A stretch of DNA of 64,000 bases from Rikenellaceae bacterium (GCA_015059955.1 SUZK01000001.1:124001-188000), one strand, 5' to 3'. Positions 7,725 through 17,622 are shown, counted from the stretch's first letter. Made by a program: numbers and translations. Notes: a model not told the origin generated them from the letters alone.

Positions 7725-10280
7725 CTAAATGTCGAAGAAGCTATCGCCAATAGATGTCGTTGAACCCACGCCATTCTCCTCCTCCATGTCTACTGGACAG
7801 TCGTAGGATGGTACGTTTGGCGAGCGCTCGAACTTATCGGTGCGCGATACGCCCAGTGTTCCATTTTCGTATACCTTGGTGAGGAACTTACCCGTGATAG
7901 GTAGTGCCAATCGCGAGCCGTCGGCCTCGCGTGTGAGGTGTATGCTGTTCTCCTCGCCACCTACCCACGAGCCCATGACGAGGTTCGGGAGAACGCACAT
8001 AAACCAAGCGTCGACATTATCATTCGTAGTACCTGTCTTTGCGGCCATCTCGACATCGTTAAACTTGAACTCATAGCGCATACGACCACCAGTACCCATC
8101 GTGATTACACGCTCCATCATCGTAATCATCGTATAGGCGACATCCGCCGAGAGTACGTTCTGCGTCTTTGGCTTGAACTCGGCCAATATATTACCGTGGC
8201 TATCCTCGATGCGTGTGACAACGATAGGACTAACCCTCTTACCCTGATTTGCGAAGGTGCAGTATGCTGCGGCCATCTCGTAGGGGTTACTCTCGTATGA
8301 GCCCAAGCATAGCGACACAACGGGGTCGATGTAGCTGTTGATGCCCAGACGATGTATAAACTCAGCCACAACCTCTGGGTTATTCGCCTCCTTCATAATC
8401 CATGCCGAGTAGTTGTTACGGCTGTTTGCCAGACCCCAGTATAGAGGGTGTACACCAGTGTACTGCACATTGCTACCCGCCTCTTTTGGTGACCATGGGC
8501 CTGCTGGAGTCTCGATAGTCACTGGTAGGTTTGGTACTGGGTGACAAGGCGTTAGCTTAAGCTGGTCGATGGCGAAGGTGTAGATAAAGGGCTTCGCCGT
8601 AGAGCCCACCTGACGCTTACCCTTCTGTGCACCATCATACTTGAAGAAGCGATAATCGGGGCCTCCCACGTAGGCGCGAACATAGCCCGTGCGTGGGTCT
8701 ACAGCAACAAATGCCGAGCGCATTATCGACTTGTTGTGGAGTATCGAGTCGCGTGGTGTGAGCACCGTGTCGCGAACGCCCTCGTAAGTAAATATCTCCA
8801 TATCTACGGGGGTGTTGAAGGATGCCTCTATCTGCTCCTCGCTGTACCCCTGTGCCGCCATGCGTGACCAGCGCTCCGAATCCTTCATGCTTCTTTTAAT
8901 CTTAGCCTCTATCTGTGCGTCAGTGAGGTCAACATAGGCCGTCTTACGCCTCTTCGCCTGGCTTAGGAAGCGTGGCTGTACAACTTCGGACATATGCTCG
9001 CGTGTTGCCTCCTCGGCATACTGCTGCATGCGTGTGTCGAGAGTGGTGTATATGCGTAGACCATCGCTGTAGATGTTGTATGGCTCGCCATTAGGCTTCG
9101 TATTCTTATTACACCATCCGAGTAGAGGGTTGGTATCCCACTCCTCCTTGTCAATCTGGTATCGGCGCATGGCCTCGTTGTATGCCGCCTTTGTTTTGTA
9201 GTTGTCGCGTACGGGCTCCTGTGGCTCTGTTGCTGTCATCGTGCGGCGCACCATCTCGCGGAAGTAGGTCGCCGAACCCTCGTTGTGAGCCTCGTCGGCA
9301 CGACGGTAGTTCGATAGGTCTATGGGGAGCTTCGAGAGCGCTGCCGCTCTATCCTCACTTATGGCACCCGCCTCGGCCATACGTCGAAGTACGAGGTTGC
9401 GGCGCTCCTTGGCCTTCTCGTTAGGTTTGCCGTTACGAACTATGGCGTAGGTACCTGGTGCCTTCACCTGACCTGCGATGAGTGCTGCCTCCTCGATATT
9501 TAGGTCGCGAGGCTCCTTGCCGAAGAAGTTGTTAGCTGCCGACTTAATACCAAAGTTAGAGTTCGAGAACTCCACGGTGTTGAGGTACATAGCAATAATC
9601 TCCTCCTTGGTATAGCTGTACTCGAGCTGTGTGGCGATGACATACTCCTGTATCTTGGCTGCTACGGTGCCTGCCTTGCCATTCGACGATGTAGAGGCAT
9701 TCTGGCGTGTCTTATATAGGTTCTTTGCTAACTGCTGGGTTATGGTACTACCACCGCCCTGCTCACCTTGACCCATAAGCACCGTCTTTATGCCGGCACG
9801 TGCCGTAGCCTGGAAGTCGATACCCGAGTGGTCGAAGAAACGGACATCCTCGGTGGCGAGGAGTGCTGCTACGATAGGGGGTAGCTCGTGGCCGTCAATC
9901 TTGAGCCACTTGCTACGGTCTGCGGGGAATAGCTCCTCGTAGGATAGCGAGGTGCGGTTCTCAATGAAGTAGGTACCTATCAGCTCGCCATCGGCCGAGA
10001 ATATCTGTGTGGCGAGGTTTGTCTGAGGGTTCTCCAACTCCTCGAACGTAGGCATAGGCATATCTTTGAATAGGCCCGACTCGTTCTTTGCCATGATAAA
10101 GAGTGAAGCCACAGCGCCTAAGCCGCATAGCGTAAATACCCACATAAATAGTACCACCCACTGTTGCCAATTAAGGGGTATCCCCCAGCGTCGCTTTTTG
10201 TCGCTCTTGGGGCTCTCACTACCGCTCTTCTTGCGTCGGAAACTAAGCTGTTCCCACCACCTCTTCTTTGTTTCTGCCAT
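7725..10280 (-). CDS. Class A penicillin-binding protein 1A
   Basis: An 851-aa bifunctional peptidoglycan synthase. A basic cytoplasmic tail is followed by one TM helix (about residues 41-64). The GT51 glycosyltransferase domain shows ATEDVRFF (E144) and GGSTITQQLAKN (176-187). The transpeptidase domain has S560-T-A-K563 (SxxK), S620-R-N622 (SxN) and K748-T-G-T751 (KTG). All catalytic motifs are present and length is normal for PBP1A. A C-terminal Asp/Glu-rich tail follows the transpeptidase domain. It probably belongs to a leftward operon with the 993-aa gene upstream and asd downstream. Confidence 0.93.
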   Translation of the reverse strand: MAETKKRWWEQLSFRRKKSGSESPKSDKKRRWGIPLNWQQWVVLFMWVFTLCGLGAVASLFIMAKNESGLFKDMPMPTFEELENPQTNLATQIFSADGELIGTYFIENRTSLSYEELFPADRSKWLKIDGHELPPIVAALLATEDVRFFDHSGIDFQATARAGIKTVLMGQGEQGGGSTITQQLAKNLYKTRQNASTSSNGKAGTVAAKIQEYVIATQLEYSYTKEEIIAMYLNTVEFSNSNFGIKSAANNFFGKEPRDLNIEEAALIAGQVKAPGTYAIVRNGKPNEKAKERRNLVLRRMAEAGAISEDRAAALSKLPIDLSNYRRADEAHNEGSATYFREMVRRTMTATEPQEPVRDNYKTKAAYNEAMRRYQIDKEEWDTNPLLGWCNKNTKPNGEPYNIYSDGLRIYTTLDTRMQQYAEEATREHMSEVVQPRFLSQAKRRKTAYVDLTDAQIEAKIKRSMKDSERWSRMAAQGYSEEQIEASFNTPVDMEIFTYEGVRDTVLTPRDSILHNKSIMRSAFVAVDPRTGYVRAYVGGPDYRFFKYDGAQKGKRQVGSTAKPFIYTFAIDQLKLTPCHPVPNLPVTIETPAGPWSPKEAGSNVQYTGVHPLYWGLANSRNNYSAWIMKEANNPEVVAEFIHRLGINSYIDPVVSLCLGSYESNPYEMAAAYCTFANQGKRVSPIVVTRIEDSHGNILAEFKPKTQNVLSADVAYTMITMMERVITMGTGGRMRYEFKFNDVEMAAKTGTTNDNVDAWFMCVLPNLVMGSWVGGEENSIHLTREADGSRLALPITGKFLTKVYENGTLGVSRTDKFERSPNVPSYDCPVDMEEENGVGSTTSIGDSFFDI

Positions 10281-10352
10281 ATGATTTAAGTTTTTATCTA
10301 TTTTCTACCACATTAATTCTACTAAGTCCGTGTAGCTTCTCTTCGCCCTACT

Positions 10353-13334
10353 CTAAAAAGGTAATCCCAACCCGAAGCCAAAGTAGAGTTTGCCATTGGT
10401 TGCGGGGTCGGGTGATGCCTTCCTATATAACGAGAATGTTGCCGACATTGTTGCGGCACTCGGCATGCTAAATATGTTAAAGTCGACTCCGAGGTCTAAA
10501 CCCATGGAGCCAATATGCTTGCGTTGTCGTATAATCTCGCCCATCTGATTGAAACTGTTGCTCTGGCGGAACGAGGCGTAGTCGATACCGACGTTTAGTC
10601 GCAGACGCTTGAAGAAGATGACACCACGCCATCCTCCATCGGGATACCATATAGGCAGGTGGTAGTTGAGCGAGGACGCTACGTAGTGGTCATTCACAAT
10701 GTCGTATGTCGAGAAGCCGCGTGGCAGTAGCAGCGTAGACTTGAAGGTCAGCTCCGAGAGTACGTCGTTCGAGTGGAAGCCACCGATAGATGTCTGGTAC
10801 GATGCTGCCAGTGATAGCGAGTGGTGCTTGGCGAAGCCTGGCGTATATAGCTTGCCGTATATCACTGCCAAGTGGCCCATATCGTTCGTCGAAGGGTTTA
10901 GTGTGTAGCCCGCCATGGCCGTAACGCCCCAAGGTGGTAAGAAGTCGCGGTGCGACATCTTTACGAAGTCCTGGAAGCTGACACTCGCTGATAGTTGGTG
11001 CACACCCTCAGTATAGCCTATTGTGAGCACGTTGCTTATCTTGCCACCCTCGAAACGTAGCTCATCGATGTTTGCCACCTTGCCATTCGAGAAGTGCCAT
11101 GAGGCAGATATGGTGAGTTGCTGGGTGTGGTAGCCCTTGTCGATAAGTATAGGGAGTGTCGCTCCTGCGCCCACCGAGTAGTATTTGCCACGGCGCGGTG
11201 TTGGCGAGTACTCCACTTTGCCCTTCTCTGGATTGTATGTTGCCACACGATATATCTGCTGCTTACCGCCATAAGTGCCCTGCGCCCATAGGTTTATGCC
11301 TAATCCGTTGTATCGCAACTTACCACGGAATACTGAGCCCTCATTAGGATTCCAGCCCCATGTTAAGAAGCCCTCCATTGTCGAGAGTATGTTCTGCGAC
11401 ATTATCGTAGCTCCGAGGTTGAACGATATGCGCGACATCTCCATAATGTCGTAGGGGTCGTACGATACTGGCGCCCAGCTATGTATGTTGAAGGCGTGCA
11501 GTGCGCGGCTGAAGCGCTTGGGTGGTGTGCGCGAGACAATCTCCTCGGTCGTCGGGCTGTCGAAGCGTACTGTATCCAAATTTACCACACCCCACGGCTT
11601 CGACTCTGGCAGTACACTAAGGGGGGGATGTGGCGCATAGCTCACCTCCTGCGCATCGTTCATGCTCTGTGTCACAGGTAGATAGCCGCGACGGTCATAC
11701 GAGGTGGCTACTACCGTCGTACTATCCATAGGCATAGGGCTGAACGAGCCATATGTCGATGTCGATATGCGGTACTCGCGCTGCTCGGCAAGGTCGTAGT
11801 AGTGTAACTCATCGCGTCCCGAGGCTATTGAACCGAAATATAGTTTCCCATCTTTGGCTCTTAGTGCGCTGAGGGTGGTGTATGCGGGCTTGGTTATTTG
11901 GTGTAGCCCATCCTGCTCTACGCGCGCTATGTGCATGCCGTCGTCGTCGGTGATGATGACATATAGCGCCTCGGTAGTGTTGTCCCACGCCATGCCGTGC
12001 ACCTCCTTGCCCATTGGTAGCTCTACGCGGTTGCCTATCGTCGATGCTCCGTTCACCACAATGGCGTAACGGCCATCCCAGGCATACTCCACCCACGCTA
12101 TGCCGTGGTTGGTGGTGGGTGTCGGGTAGAGTACGTTATGTTGCTTTTTTACGGTGTGTTTATATCCGTTGCTAAGGTCCATGTAACATAGCTTCGATGT
12201 CACCTCCTGCTCGAACCATGCGCTACGGCGATACTCCGTCCACCATAGTCGTCCTGTCGAGCTTAGCGATGGGCGCGACGATAGCACTCCTATGTGTGCT
12301 ATGCGGCTCTCCTCTCCCGTCGTGGGGTCTATTCGCACAAAGGCTGGCGCATTGTCGAGGTCGCTCTTTAGGGCAACAATCTCTCCGCTTTGGGTCGCTA
12401 TCGGGTGTGAGTACTCGGTGTAGCTCTTAGTCTTGGGTATTGCCACCGGTTTTGTTGTCTGCTCCACCTTAGGCTGTGACAGCCAATGCTCATGCAGGGT
12501 GTCGAACGTATCCTCGAACAGCTCAGGCTGCGATACTCCATAGAGGCGTCTAAATATCCATGTGTTCGATATCACCATGTAGGGGCGGCGCTTCATCAGC
12601 TCTGCCACATCGTTGCCTATGATTGTGCCGAAGCGGTTGTAGCTGTGACGGCATACGAGGTAGCCTAACGAGTAGTGGTTGGGTATATAGTCCTTGTATG
12701 AGCCACAAATCCACTTATCGAAGTTCTTGTACTCGCCATATACATCACCTATGGCGCGGTAGTGCATCGTGAATGATGGTTGTAGGCCACGACCATATGT
12801 CGACATCTCAGTCTCGGTCTGTACCGCATCGCCCTCCATCATCCACAGTGGCATGAAGAGTAGTCCTACTGTCGAGCTCTGCTGTCCGAGGATATAGCTC
12901 AGTCCCTTGATAAGTCCTCGGTTGAGGTTGTTATATTGTGCCGCATGGCGATACTCGTGTGCTATAAGCTGCTTGGTCCATGGCATCGAGTAGCCATCCA
13001 CCTCAGGCGTAGATAGATATTCGACGCGTTTGGGTAGCCACATAACAAGGCCGTTGGATAGCATATTTGCGGGGTGCACAACAAATGGAATAGACATCTG
13101 CCGATATTTGTAGCCATAGGCTATATCGCCCTCGACGGCATCCAAATAGAGCATCATTCGGTCTGCAATATCTTGTGCCACGGTGGGGTAGACAACGCGA
13201 TAGGTGTCGCTCTTCATCTGCTTCCAGCGCAGCGATACGGGGTCGACACCCCAGCTATAATACTGTGCGTAGCATCGCTCAGTGGTAGTAATACCACTGA
13301 TAATCAGCATTATGACTATTATTAGACGCTTCAT
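10353..13334 (-). CDS. Exported HExxH protein with propeller and barrel-like regions
   Basis: I chose the start at 13334 (993 aa) because a longer ORF from 13367 would begin upstream of the predicted transcription start (-7 box at 13365-13372), and because the signal peptide MKRLIIVIMLIISG begins here. Residues 126-130 read HEYRH, with PLWMMEGDA (E167) downstream, a gluzincin peptidase-like layout. The middle (about 300-560) has repeats like WDNTTEALYVI and DGKLYFGS, resembling a TolB-type beta-propeller. The last 330 residues alternate as in an outer-membrane beta-barrel and end in GLGLPF. Probably an outer-membrane protein; substrate unknown. The catalytic assignment is inference. Confidence 0.65.
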   Translation of the reverse strand: MKRLIIVIMLIISGITTTERCYAQYYSWGVDPVSLRWKQMKSDTYRVVYPTVAQDIADRMMLYLDAVEGDIAYGYKYRQMSIPFVVHPANMLSNGLVMWLPKRVEYLSTPEVDGYSMPWTKQLIAHEYRHAAQYNNLNRGLIKGLSYILGQQSSTVGLLFMPLWMMEGDAVQTETEMSTYGRGLQPSFTMHYRAIGDVYGEYKNFDKWICGSYKDYIPNHYSLGYLVCRHSYNRFGTIIGNDVAELMKRRPYMVISNTWIFRRLYGVSQPELFEDTFDTLHEHWLSQPKVEQTTKPVAIPKTKSYTEYSHPIATQSGEIVALKSDLDNAPAFVRIDPTTGEESRIAHIGVLSSRPSLSSTGRLWWTEYRRSAWFEQEVTSKLCYMDLSNGYKHTVKKQHNVLYPTPTTNHGIAWVEYAWDGRYAIVVNGASTIGNRVELPMGKEVHGMAWDNTTEALYVIITDDDGMHIARVEQDGLHQITKPAYTTLSALRAKDGKLYFGSIASGRDELHYYDLAEQREYRISTSTYGSFSPMPMDSTTVVATSYDRRGYLPVTQSMNDAQEVSYAPHPPLSVLPESKPWGVVNLDTVRFDSPTTEEIVSRTPPKRFSRALHAFNIHSWAPVSYDPYDIMEMSRISFNLGATIMSQNILSTMEGFLTWGWNPNEGSVFRGKLRYNGLGINLWAQGTYGGKQQIYRVATYNPEKGKVEYSPTPRRGKYYSVGAGATLPILIDKGYHTQQLTISASWHFSNGKVANIDELRFEGGKISNVLTIGYTEGVHQLSASVSFQDFVKMSHRDFLPPWGVTAMAGYTLNPSTNDMGHLAVIYGKLYTPGFAKHHSLSLAASYQTSIGGFHSNDVLSELTFKSTLLLPRGFSTYDIVNDHYVASSLNYHLPIWYPDGGWRGVIFFKRLRLNVGIDYASFRQSNSFNQMGEIIRQRKHIGSMGLDLGVDFNIFSMPSAATMSATFSLYRKASPDPATNGKLYFGFGLGLPF

Positions 13335-13364
13335 GCGATGCTTTTCGTTAGTACATATAACGCA

Positions 13365-13372
13365 CAAAGTTA
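13365..13372 (-). promoter_or_regulatory. -7 box for the 993-aa gene
   Basis: CAAAGTTA on plus reads TAACTTTG on minus. The predicted transcript start near 13358 supports the ATG at 13334 over the one at 13367. Confidence 0.6.
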
Positions 13373-13580
13373 CGAAAATTTATTTACTTTCTTCAATCAA
13401 TCGCAATGCTTTTAACATTTATTGTTAAAATTTGTTTTTAGCCCATGCGTAAAAATGTTGATAATTGGTCAAAATGCGACCCTGCACGCTCTATCTTTTT
13501 GAGCCACAATTAGATGGGCGTTGGTGCAATTTTTTATAAAAGATATTGAAAAATTATATCTATTTTAAAAAATATTTTAT

Positions 13581-13588
13581 TATCTTTG
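13581..13588 (+). promoter_or_regulatory. -7 box of ROK regulator promoter
   Basis: TATCTTTG in a very AT-rich tract, 28 bp upstream of the ATG. The rest of the 280-bp gap (13335-13616) is AT-rich with no ORF. Confidence 0.5.
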
Positions 13589-13616
13589 TGTGAGAAAACA
13601 ATAAAATCACAATTAT

Positions 13617-14846
13617 ATGACCTCACTTGCGAAGTTTTTTAATATCGATGCCACGGAAAATATGAAGGGCATCACCCACAAAAACAACATTATAAAGCGC
13701 AATATCATTGCATATATGGCGCTCAACGGTGAGTCGACACTCTCGGAGCTTACGCGCGAGCTACACATCAGCGTTCCTACGATGACCAAGCTCGTGCAGG
13801 AGCTTGTTGATGACAGCATCGTCATCGACTTGGGTAAGGTCGAGACCCCTGGTGGCCGCCGCCCTAATGTCTTCGGCTTGGCAAATTCGGCAATCTATTT
13901 TGCGGGTATTAATGTCGGCCGTGACCATATGACATATGTCGTGACCGACCTGCAGAATAATGTTATCAGTGAGCGTGTTGACACCTCTTTCGAGCTTGTC
14001 GACCGCCCTCAGTGCTTGGAGCATATCTGCCAGAACATCGAGGCCTTTGTTGCCGATTGTGGCGTAGATAGAGAGAAACTGCTCGGTGTGGGTGTCTCGA
14101 TGGTAGGCCGTGTAAACCCAGAGACAGGCCGCTCGTATAAGTACTTCACCTCGTCGGAGGAGTCGTTGCGCGATATAATCTCTTCACGTATAGGCATCCG
14201 TGTGCTCTTGGAGAATGATACGCGTGCACGTTGCTATGCCGAGTATACCACAGGTAAGTTGAAGAACGAGAGCAACGTTCTCTACTTGCACATGGGTCGT
14301 GGCGTGGCTATCGGTATTGTAATAGATGGTAAGCTCTACTACGGCAAGAATGGTTTTGCTGGTGAGTTCGGCCATATCCCATTCTTCGACAATGAGATTA
14401 TCTGTGGTTGTGGTAAGAAGGGATGTTTGGAGACTGAGGTGTCGGGTATCGCCATCGAGGATAAGATTGTATACCTCATCCGCAATGGTGTAAATACTTG
14501 TTTAAGAGAGATGTATGATCGTGGAGAGAGTATCCATATCAACGATATTATCGCTGCCGCGCGTAATGACGATAACCTCGCCATCGAGCTTATCGAGGAG
14601 GCTGGCGAGAAGGTAGGTAAGGCTGTTGCATTCCTTATCAACACCTTTAATCCAGAGACAGTTATCGTGGGTGGTAACCTCGCGCAGGCGGGTGAATATT
14701 TAATGTTGCCCCTCAAGTCGTCGACGAACAAGTACTCGCTAAACCTCGTGTATAAAGATACGAAGTTCCGCGTCTCGAAGATGTCTGACAGCGCTAATGC
14801 TTGGGGCGTGGCGATGCTTATCCGCAATAAGATCATCGGTTTGTAG
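13617..14846 (+). CDS. ROK family transcriptional regulator
   Basis: A 409-aa protein. An N-terminal winged helix-turn-helix (about residues 24-85, with STLSELTRELHISVPTMTKL) is fused to a ROK sugar-kinase-like domain. The latter contains LENDTRA (D201), GEFGHI (H253) and the zinc-binding CGCGKKGCLE (C263, C265, C270). This is the NagC/XylR-type layout, in which a sugar or sugar phosphate controls DNA binding. The retained Asp and zinc site mean kinase activity is possible. The ligand is unknown: the neighbours are a GNAT enzyme and fabD, with no sugar locus. It overlaps no gene but is only 1 bp from the next ATG. Confidence 0.85.
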   Translation: MTSLAKFFNIDATENMKGITHKNNIIKRNIIAYMALNGESTLSELTRELHISVPTMTKLVQELVDDSIVIDLGKVETPGGRRPNVFGLANSAIYFAGINVGRDHMTYVVTDLQNNVISERVDTSFELVDRPQCLEHICQNIEAFVADCGVDREKLLGVGVSMVGRVNPETGRSYKYFTSSEESLRDIISSRIGIRVLLENDTRARCYAEYTTGKLKNESNVLYLHMGRGVAIGIVIDGKLYYGKNGFAGEFGHIPFFDNEIICGCGKKGCLETEVSGIAIEDKIVYLIRNGVNTCLREMYDRGESIHINDIIAAARNDDNLAIELIEEAGEKVGKAVAFLINTFNPETVIVGGNLAQAGEYLMLPLKSSTNKYSLNLVYKDTKFRVSKMSDSANAWGVAMLIRNKIIGL

Positions 14847-14847
14847 T

Positions 14848-15363
14848 ATGTTTTCGATAGATGGTGCGAAGTGTCGTCTGAGGGCGCTCGAGCCCTCGGA
14901 TGTTGAGTTGCTATACCTCTGGGAGAATGACCCTGAGGTATGGAGTGTTAGTGGCACGTTGGCTCCGCTGTCGTTGGAGCGTATCGCTCGCTTTGTCGAG
15001 GAGCAAAGTTACGATATATATGCTACGCGCCAGATGCGCCTTATTGTTGATGTTGAGGGCGTTGCGGTGGGTAGTGTCGATATTTTTGAGTTCGACCCTT
15101 CGAATCGTCGCTTTGGTATAGGCATACTTATATACTCGCACGAGCGTCGTCAGGGTTATGCTCGTGCAGCCATCGAGGTTACGTTGAGATATGGTGTCGA
15201 GGTGCTTGGCGTCAAGCAGGTGTGGGCATCTATTGCTGCCAATAATGAGCCGAGTGTTGCGCTCTTCGAGTCGTGTGGCTTCGAGCAGTGTGGTCGTCGT
15301 CGCGCATGGTTGCGCACCCCAGATGGCTATGTCGACCAGTTAGAGTATCAGCGTGTTTTTTAG
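14848..15363 (+). CDS. GNAT family N-acetyltransferase
   Basis: 171 aa from the ATG at 14848, one base after the ROK stop codon. An upstream in-frame ATG at 14797 lies inside the ROK gene and gives an extension unlike the family, so 14848 is preferred. It shows an RxLEPSDVELLYLWEND start, an acetyl-CoA loop of the R-R-Q-G-Y-A type (HERRQGYARAAIE), and NEPSVALFESCGFEQCG, typical of RimJ/SpeG-like enzymes. Acceptor unknown. Co-transcribed with the ROK regulator. Confidence 0.85.
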   Translation: MFSIDGAKCRLRALEPSDVELLYLWENDPEVWSVSGTLAPLSLERIARFVEEQSYDIYATRQMRLIVDVEGVAVGSVDIFEFDPSNRRFGIGILIYSHERRQGYARAAIEVTLRYGVEVLGVKQVWASIAANNEPSVALFESCGFEQCGRRRAWLRTPDGYVDQLEYQRVF

Positions 15364-15449
15364 TACATTTCGATGCGCTATTTTCACCACATTTAGCCAC
15401 TTTTCAGCCTATATATTTATGTAAGTGTGCTGTTTTCTCTAATTTTTTG

Positions 15450-15457
15450 TATCTTTG
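15450..15457 (+). promoter_or_regulatory. -7 box of fabD promoter
   Basis: TATCTTTG 43 bp upstream of the fabD ATG. Confidence 0.6.
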
Positions 15458-15500
15458 CCCCGATTTTGGAAAAGATATAACTAACACAATTATCAATATT

Positions 15501-16382
15501 ATGAAGCACGCTTATGTATTTCCTGGCCAGGGTTCGCAGGCTGTAGGTATGGGTAAGGATATCTACGACAATGTGCCAGAGGCTAAGGAGCTTTTCGAGA
15601 AGGCTAACGAGATTCTTGGTTTCCGTATTACAGATATTATGTTTGCTGGCACCCCTGAGGAGCTCAAGCAGACTAAGGTTACACAGCCAGCAGTATTCCT
15701 TCACTCGGTAATCTTGGCTAAGGCACTTGGCGCTAAGCCCGATGCCGTTGCTGGTCACTCGCTCGGTGAGTTCTCGGCGTTGGTTGTTGCGGGTGCTTTG
15801 TCGTTTGAGGATGGTCTTCGCTTGGTGTCGAAGCGCGCTATGGCTATGCAGAAGTGCTGCGAGCAGCAGCCTGGTGGTATGGCAGCGGTCCTCGGCTTAG
15901 ATGACAAGAGCGTTGAGGAGGTATGTGCATCGATAGATGGTGTCGTTGTTGGTGCTAACTATAACTGCCCAGGTCAGCTCGTAATCTCGGGCGCTGATGA
16001 GGCTGTCGATGCTGCTTGTGTGAAGCTTAAGGAGGCGGGTGCTCGTCGTGCCTTGCGTCTTCCTGTGGGTGGTGCTTTCCACTCTCCACTTATGGAGCCT
16101 GCACGTCAGGAGTTGGAGGCGGCTATCGCCGAGGCTCAGTTTATGACACCTTCATGCCCTGTTTACCAGAATGTAGATGCTCAGCCTTATACCGATGCTG
16201 AGTCTATTAAGAAGAATCTCATCGCGCAGCTTACTGCTCCTGTGCGTTGGACACAGATTGTTGAGAAGATGCTCGAGGATGGCGTAACGGAGTTTACGGA
16301 GGTAGGCCCAGGCAATGTGTTGAAGGGTCTTATCTCGAAGGTAAACACCGAGGTTGTGGCAGAATCGAAGTCTACCCTTTAA
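15501..16382 (+). CDS. fabD: Malonyl-CoA:ACP transacylase
   Basis: 293 aa, transferring malonyl groups from CoA to acyl carrier protein for fatty acid synthesis. It shows PGQGSQAVGMG (8-18), the nucleophile elbow GHSLGEF with S87, the catalytic histidine H194 in GAFHSPLM, and the C-terminal EVGPGNVL. The start at 15501 is chosen because the family begins MxxAYVFPGQGSQ and the promoter -7 box lies just upstream; a longer in-frame ORF from 15273 overlaps the GNAT gene and is rejected. It stands alone with its own terminator, not next to other fab genes. Confidence 0.95.
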   Translation: MKHAYVFPGQGSQAVGMGKDIYDNVPEAKELFEKANEILGFRITDIMFAGTPEELKQTKVTQPAVFLHSVILAKALGAKPDAVAGHSLGEFSALVVAGALSFEDGLRLVSKRAMAMQKCCEQQPGGMAAVLGLDDKSVEEVCASIDGVVVGANYNCPGQLVISGADEAVDAACVKLKEAGARRALRLPVGGAFHSPLMEPARQELEAAIAEAQFMTPSCPVYQNVDAQPYTDAESIKKNLIAQLTAPVRWTQIVEKMLEDGVTEFTEVGPGNVLKGLISKVNTEVVAESKSTL

Positions 16383-16402
16383 TAGGAGTAAACATATTTG
16401 AG

Positions 16403-16444
16403 GATTGTATGGCATGACGGATGTTGTGCCATACAATCTTTTTT
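16403..16444 (+). terminator. fabD terminator
   Basis: A 12-bp perfect stem (16403-16414 with 16427-16438) followed by six T. The 220 bp after it hold nothing recognisable before the next promoter. Confidence 0.9.
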
Positions 16445-16660
16445 ATACGCGATGATGATGTTGTGTTTTTGTGGCGTAAATAGCTAATAAATAGAAATTT
16501 TGCTTGTCATTTGACCCCCGTCTTTTGTCGTTTCACCTTGTAGCTTACCGCTGCAAATGGTTTATATTTGATGCGCTAATGTGCTGATTGGCACGACGTT
16601 TGTGTGTCTCTTGCGCTGAACATTCTTGATATTGACGGTTTATGCGTGAGATAATAAAAT

Positions 16661-16691
16661 TTTGCAGATTAATAAATTATTGCTATCTTGC
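16661..16691 (+). promoter_or_regulatory. Near-consensus promoter for ECF sigma gene
   Basis: TTTG at 16661-16664, a 19-nt spacer, then TATCTTGC at 16684-16691, which lacks one T of TAnnTTTG. The deviation could reflect autoregulation by the sigma factor (inference). Confidence 0.4.
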
Positions 16692-16778
16692 AATCGAAAA
16701 CAACAATATTAACCCTAAAAATTGGACTGCCTATCGAAGAATTTCTGCTCTTGAACTAACCATATAGGAGGACAGAGT

Positions 16779-17363
16779 ATGAACGTGACTGCATTAAGCG
16801 ACCGTGTACTGCTTAATAATTACCTTGCAGGTGATAGGAGTGCTATATCCGAACTTATAGAGCGCCACTCACAGCGTGTGCGCAGCTACATTGGCATGAT
16901 GGTTAAGGATGATGCCATCGCCGATGATATCTTCCAGGAGACATTTATTAAGGCCGTCAAGGTTATCGACGAGGGACGCTATGTCGATTCGGGCAAGTTC
17001 CTATCGTGGGTGCTTCGTATAGCTCACAATCGTGTGCTCGACCACTTCCGTCGTGAGAAGTCGAGCCGTCAGATTAACGAGTCGGAGGCGGGCTACGATA
17101 TGCTCGGCACGATGCGCTTCTCGGAGCCAACCACCGAGGATGACATCATGCGTAACGAGGTAGAGGTCGCCGTTAGAGAGCTTATCGGCGAGCTTCCCGA
17201 GGAGCAGCAGGAGGTGGTGCGCTTGCGCTACTACTCGAAGCTGTCGTTCCAGGAGATTGCCGAGCATACCGATGTTAGCATCAATACAGCGCTGGGTCGT
17301 ATGCGCTATGCGCTAATCAACCTCCGTCGTATGATTAAGGAGCGTAATATCGTTCTGAGCTAA
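16779..17363 (+). CDS. ECF-type RNA polymerase sigma factor
   Basis: 194 aa. The sigma-70 region 2 segment covers about residues 18-90 (DDIFQETFIKAVK then FLSWVLRIAHNRVLDHFR). Region 4 covers about 130-185, with LPEEQQEVVRLRYYSKLSFQEIAE and a helix-turn-helix NTALGRMRYALINLR. No regions 1 or 3. An AGGAGG at 16766-16771, 7 nt before the ATG, is an unusually strong Shine-Dalgarno for this phylum. No classical anti-sigma FecR gene follows; instead there is a 50-aa ORF and envelope genes, so it may control the downstream fimbria-like genes (inference). Confidence 0.9.
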   Translation: MNVTALSDRVLLNNYLAGDRSAISELIERHSQRVRSYIGMMVKDDAIADDIFQETFIKAVKVIDEGRYVDSGKFLSWVLRIAHNRVLDHFRREKSSRQINESEAGYDMLGTMRFSEPTTEDDIMRNEVEVAVRELIGELPEEQQEVVRLRYYSKLSFQEIAEHTDVSINTALGRMRYALINLRRMIKERNIVLS

Positions 17364-17442
17364 GCAATCGAAAAATATTCTTCGGCTGCATACAATAAAT
17401 GCCATAGGGCTCCGTTAGTGTTGTAGAAATACTCTAAATAGG

Positions 17443-17595
17443 ATGCCTATGGGTGAAATTGACAATCGAACACTTAAACTTTTCGGCGAGGAGGAGATGC
17501 TTCTCAACGATGTGGTACAAGGGGACAACGAGTTACTTTTTTTGGATACGTACCTCACGGATCTCTTCAAGTTCAAGGATAGAAGTGATGCGTAA
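17443..17595 (+). CDS. Small acidic ORF downstream of ECF sigma gene
   Basis: A 50-aa ORF starting MPMGEIDNRTLKLFGEEEML and rich in Asp, Glu and Leu. No signal peptide or TM. It lies 79 bp after the sigma gene and before a terminator, so it is probably the second cistron of the sigma transcript. Its acidic, helical character would suit a small sigma-binding regulator, but no homology is recognised. An alternative start is the ATG at 17449. Confidence 0.5.
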   Translation: MPMGEIDNRTLKLFGEEEMLLNDVVQGDNELLFLDTYLTDLFKFKDRSDA

Positions 17596-17622
17596 TGATG
17601 GGCTCGAAACCCTCTAAATGAT

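Noticed and set aside
15273..15500. N-terminal extension of FabD
   Set aside because: It overlaps the GNAT gene, lies upstream of the -7 box, and the family starts at the ATG at 15501.
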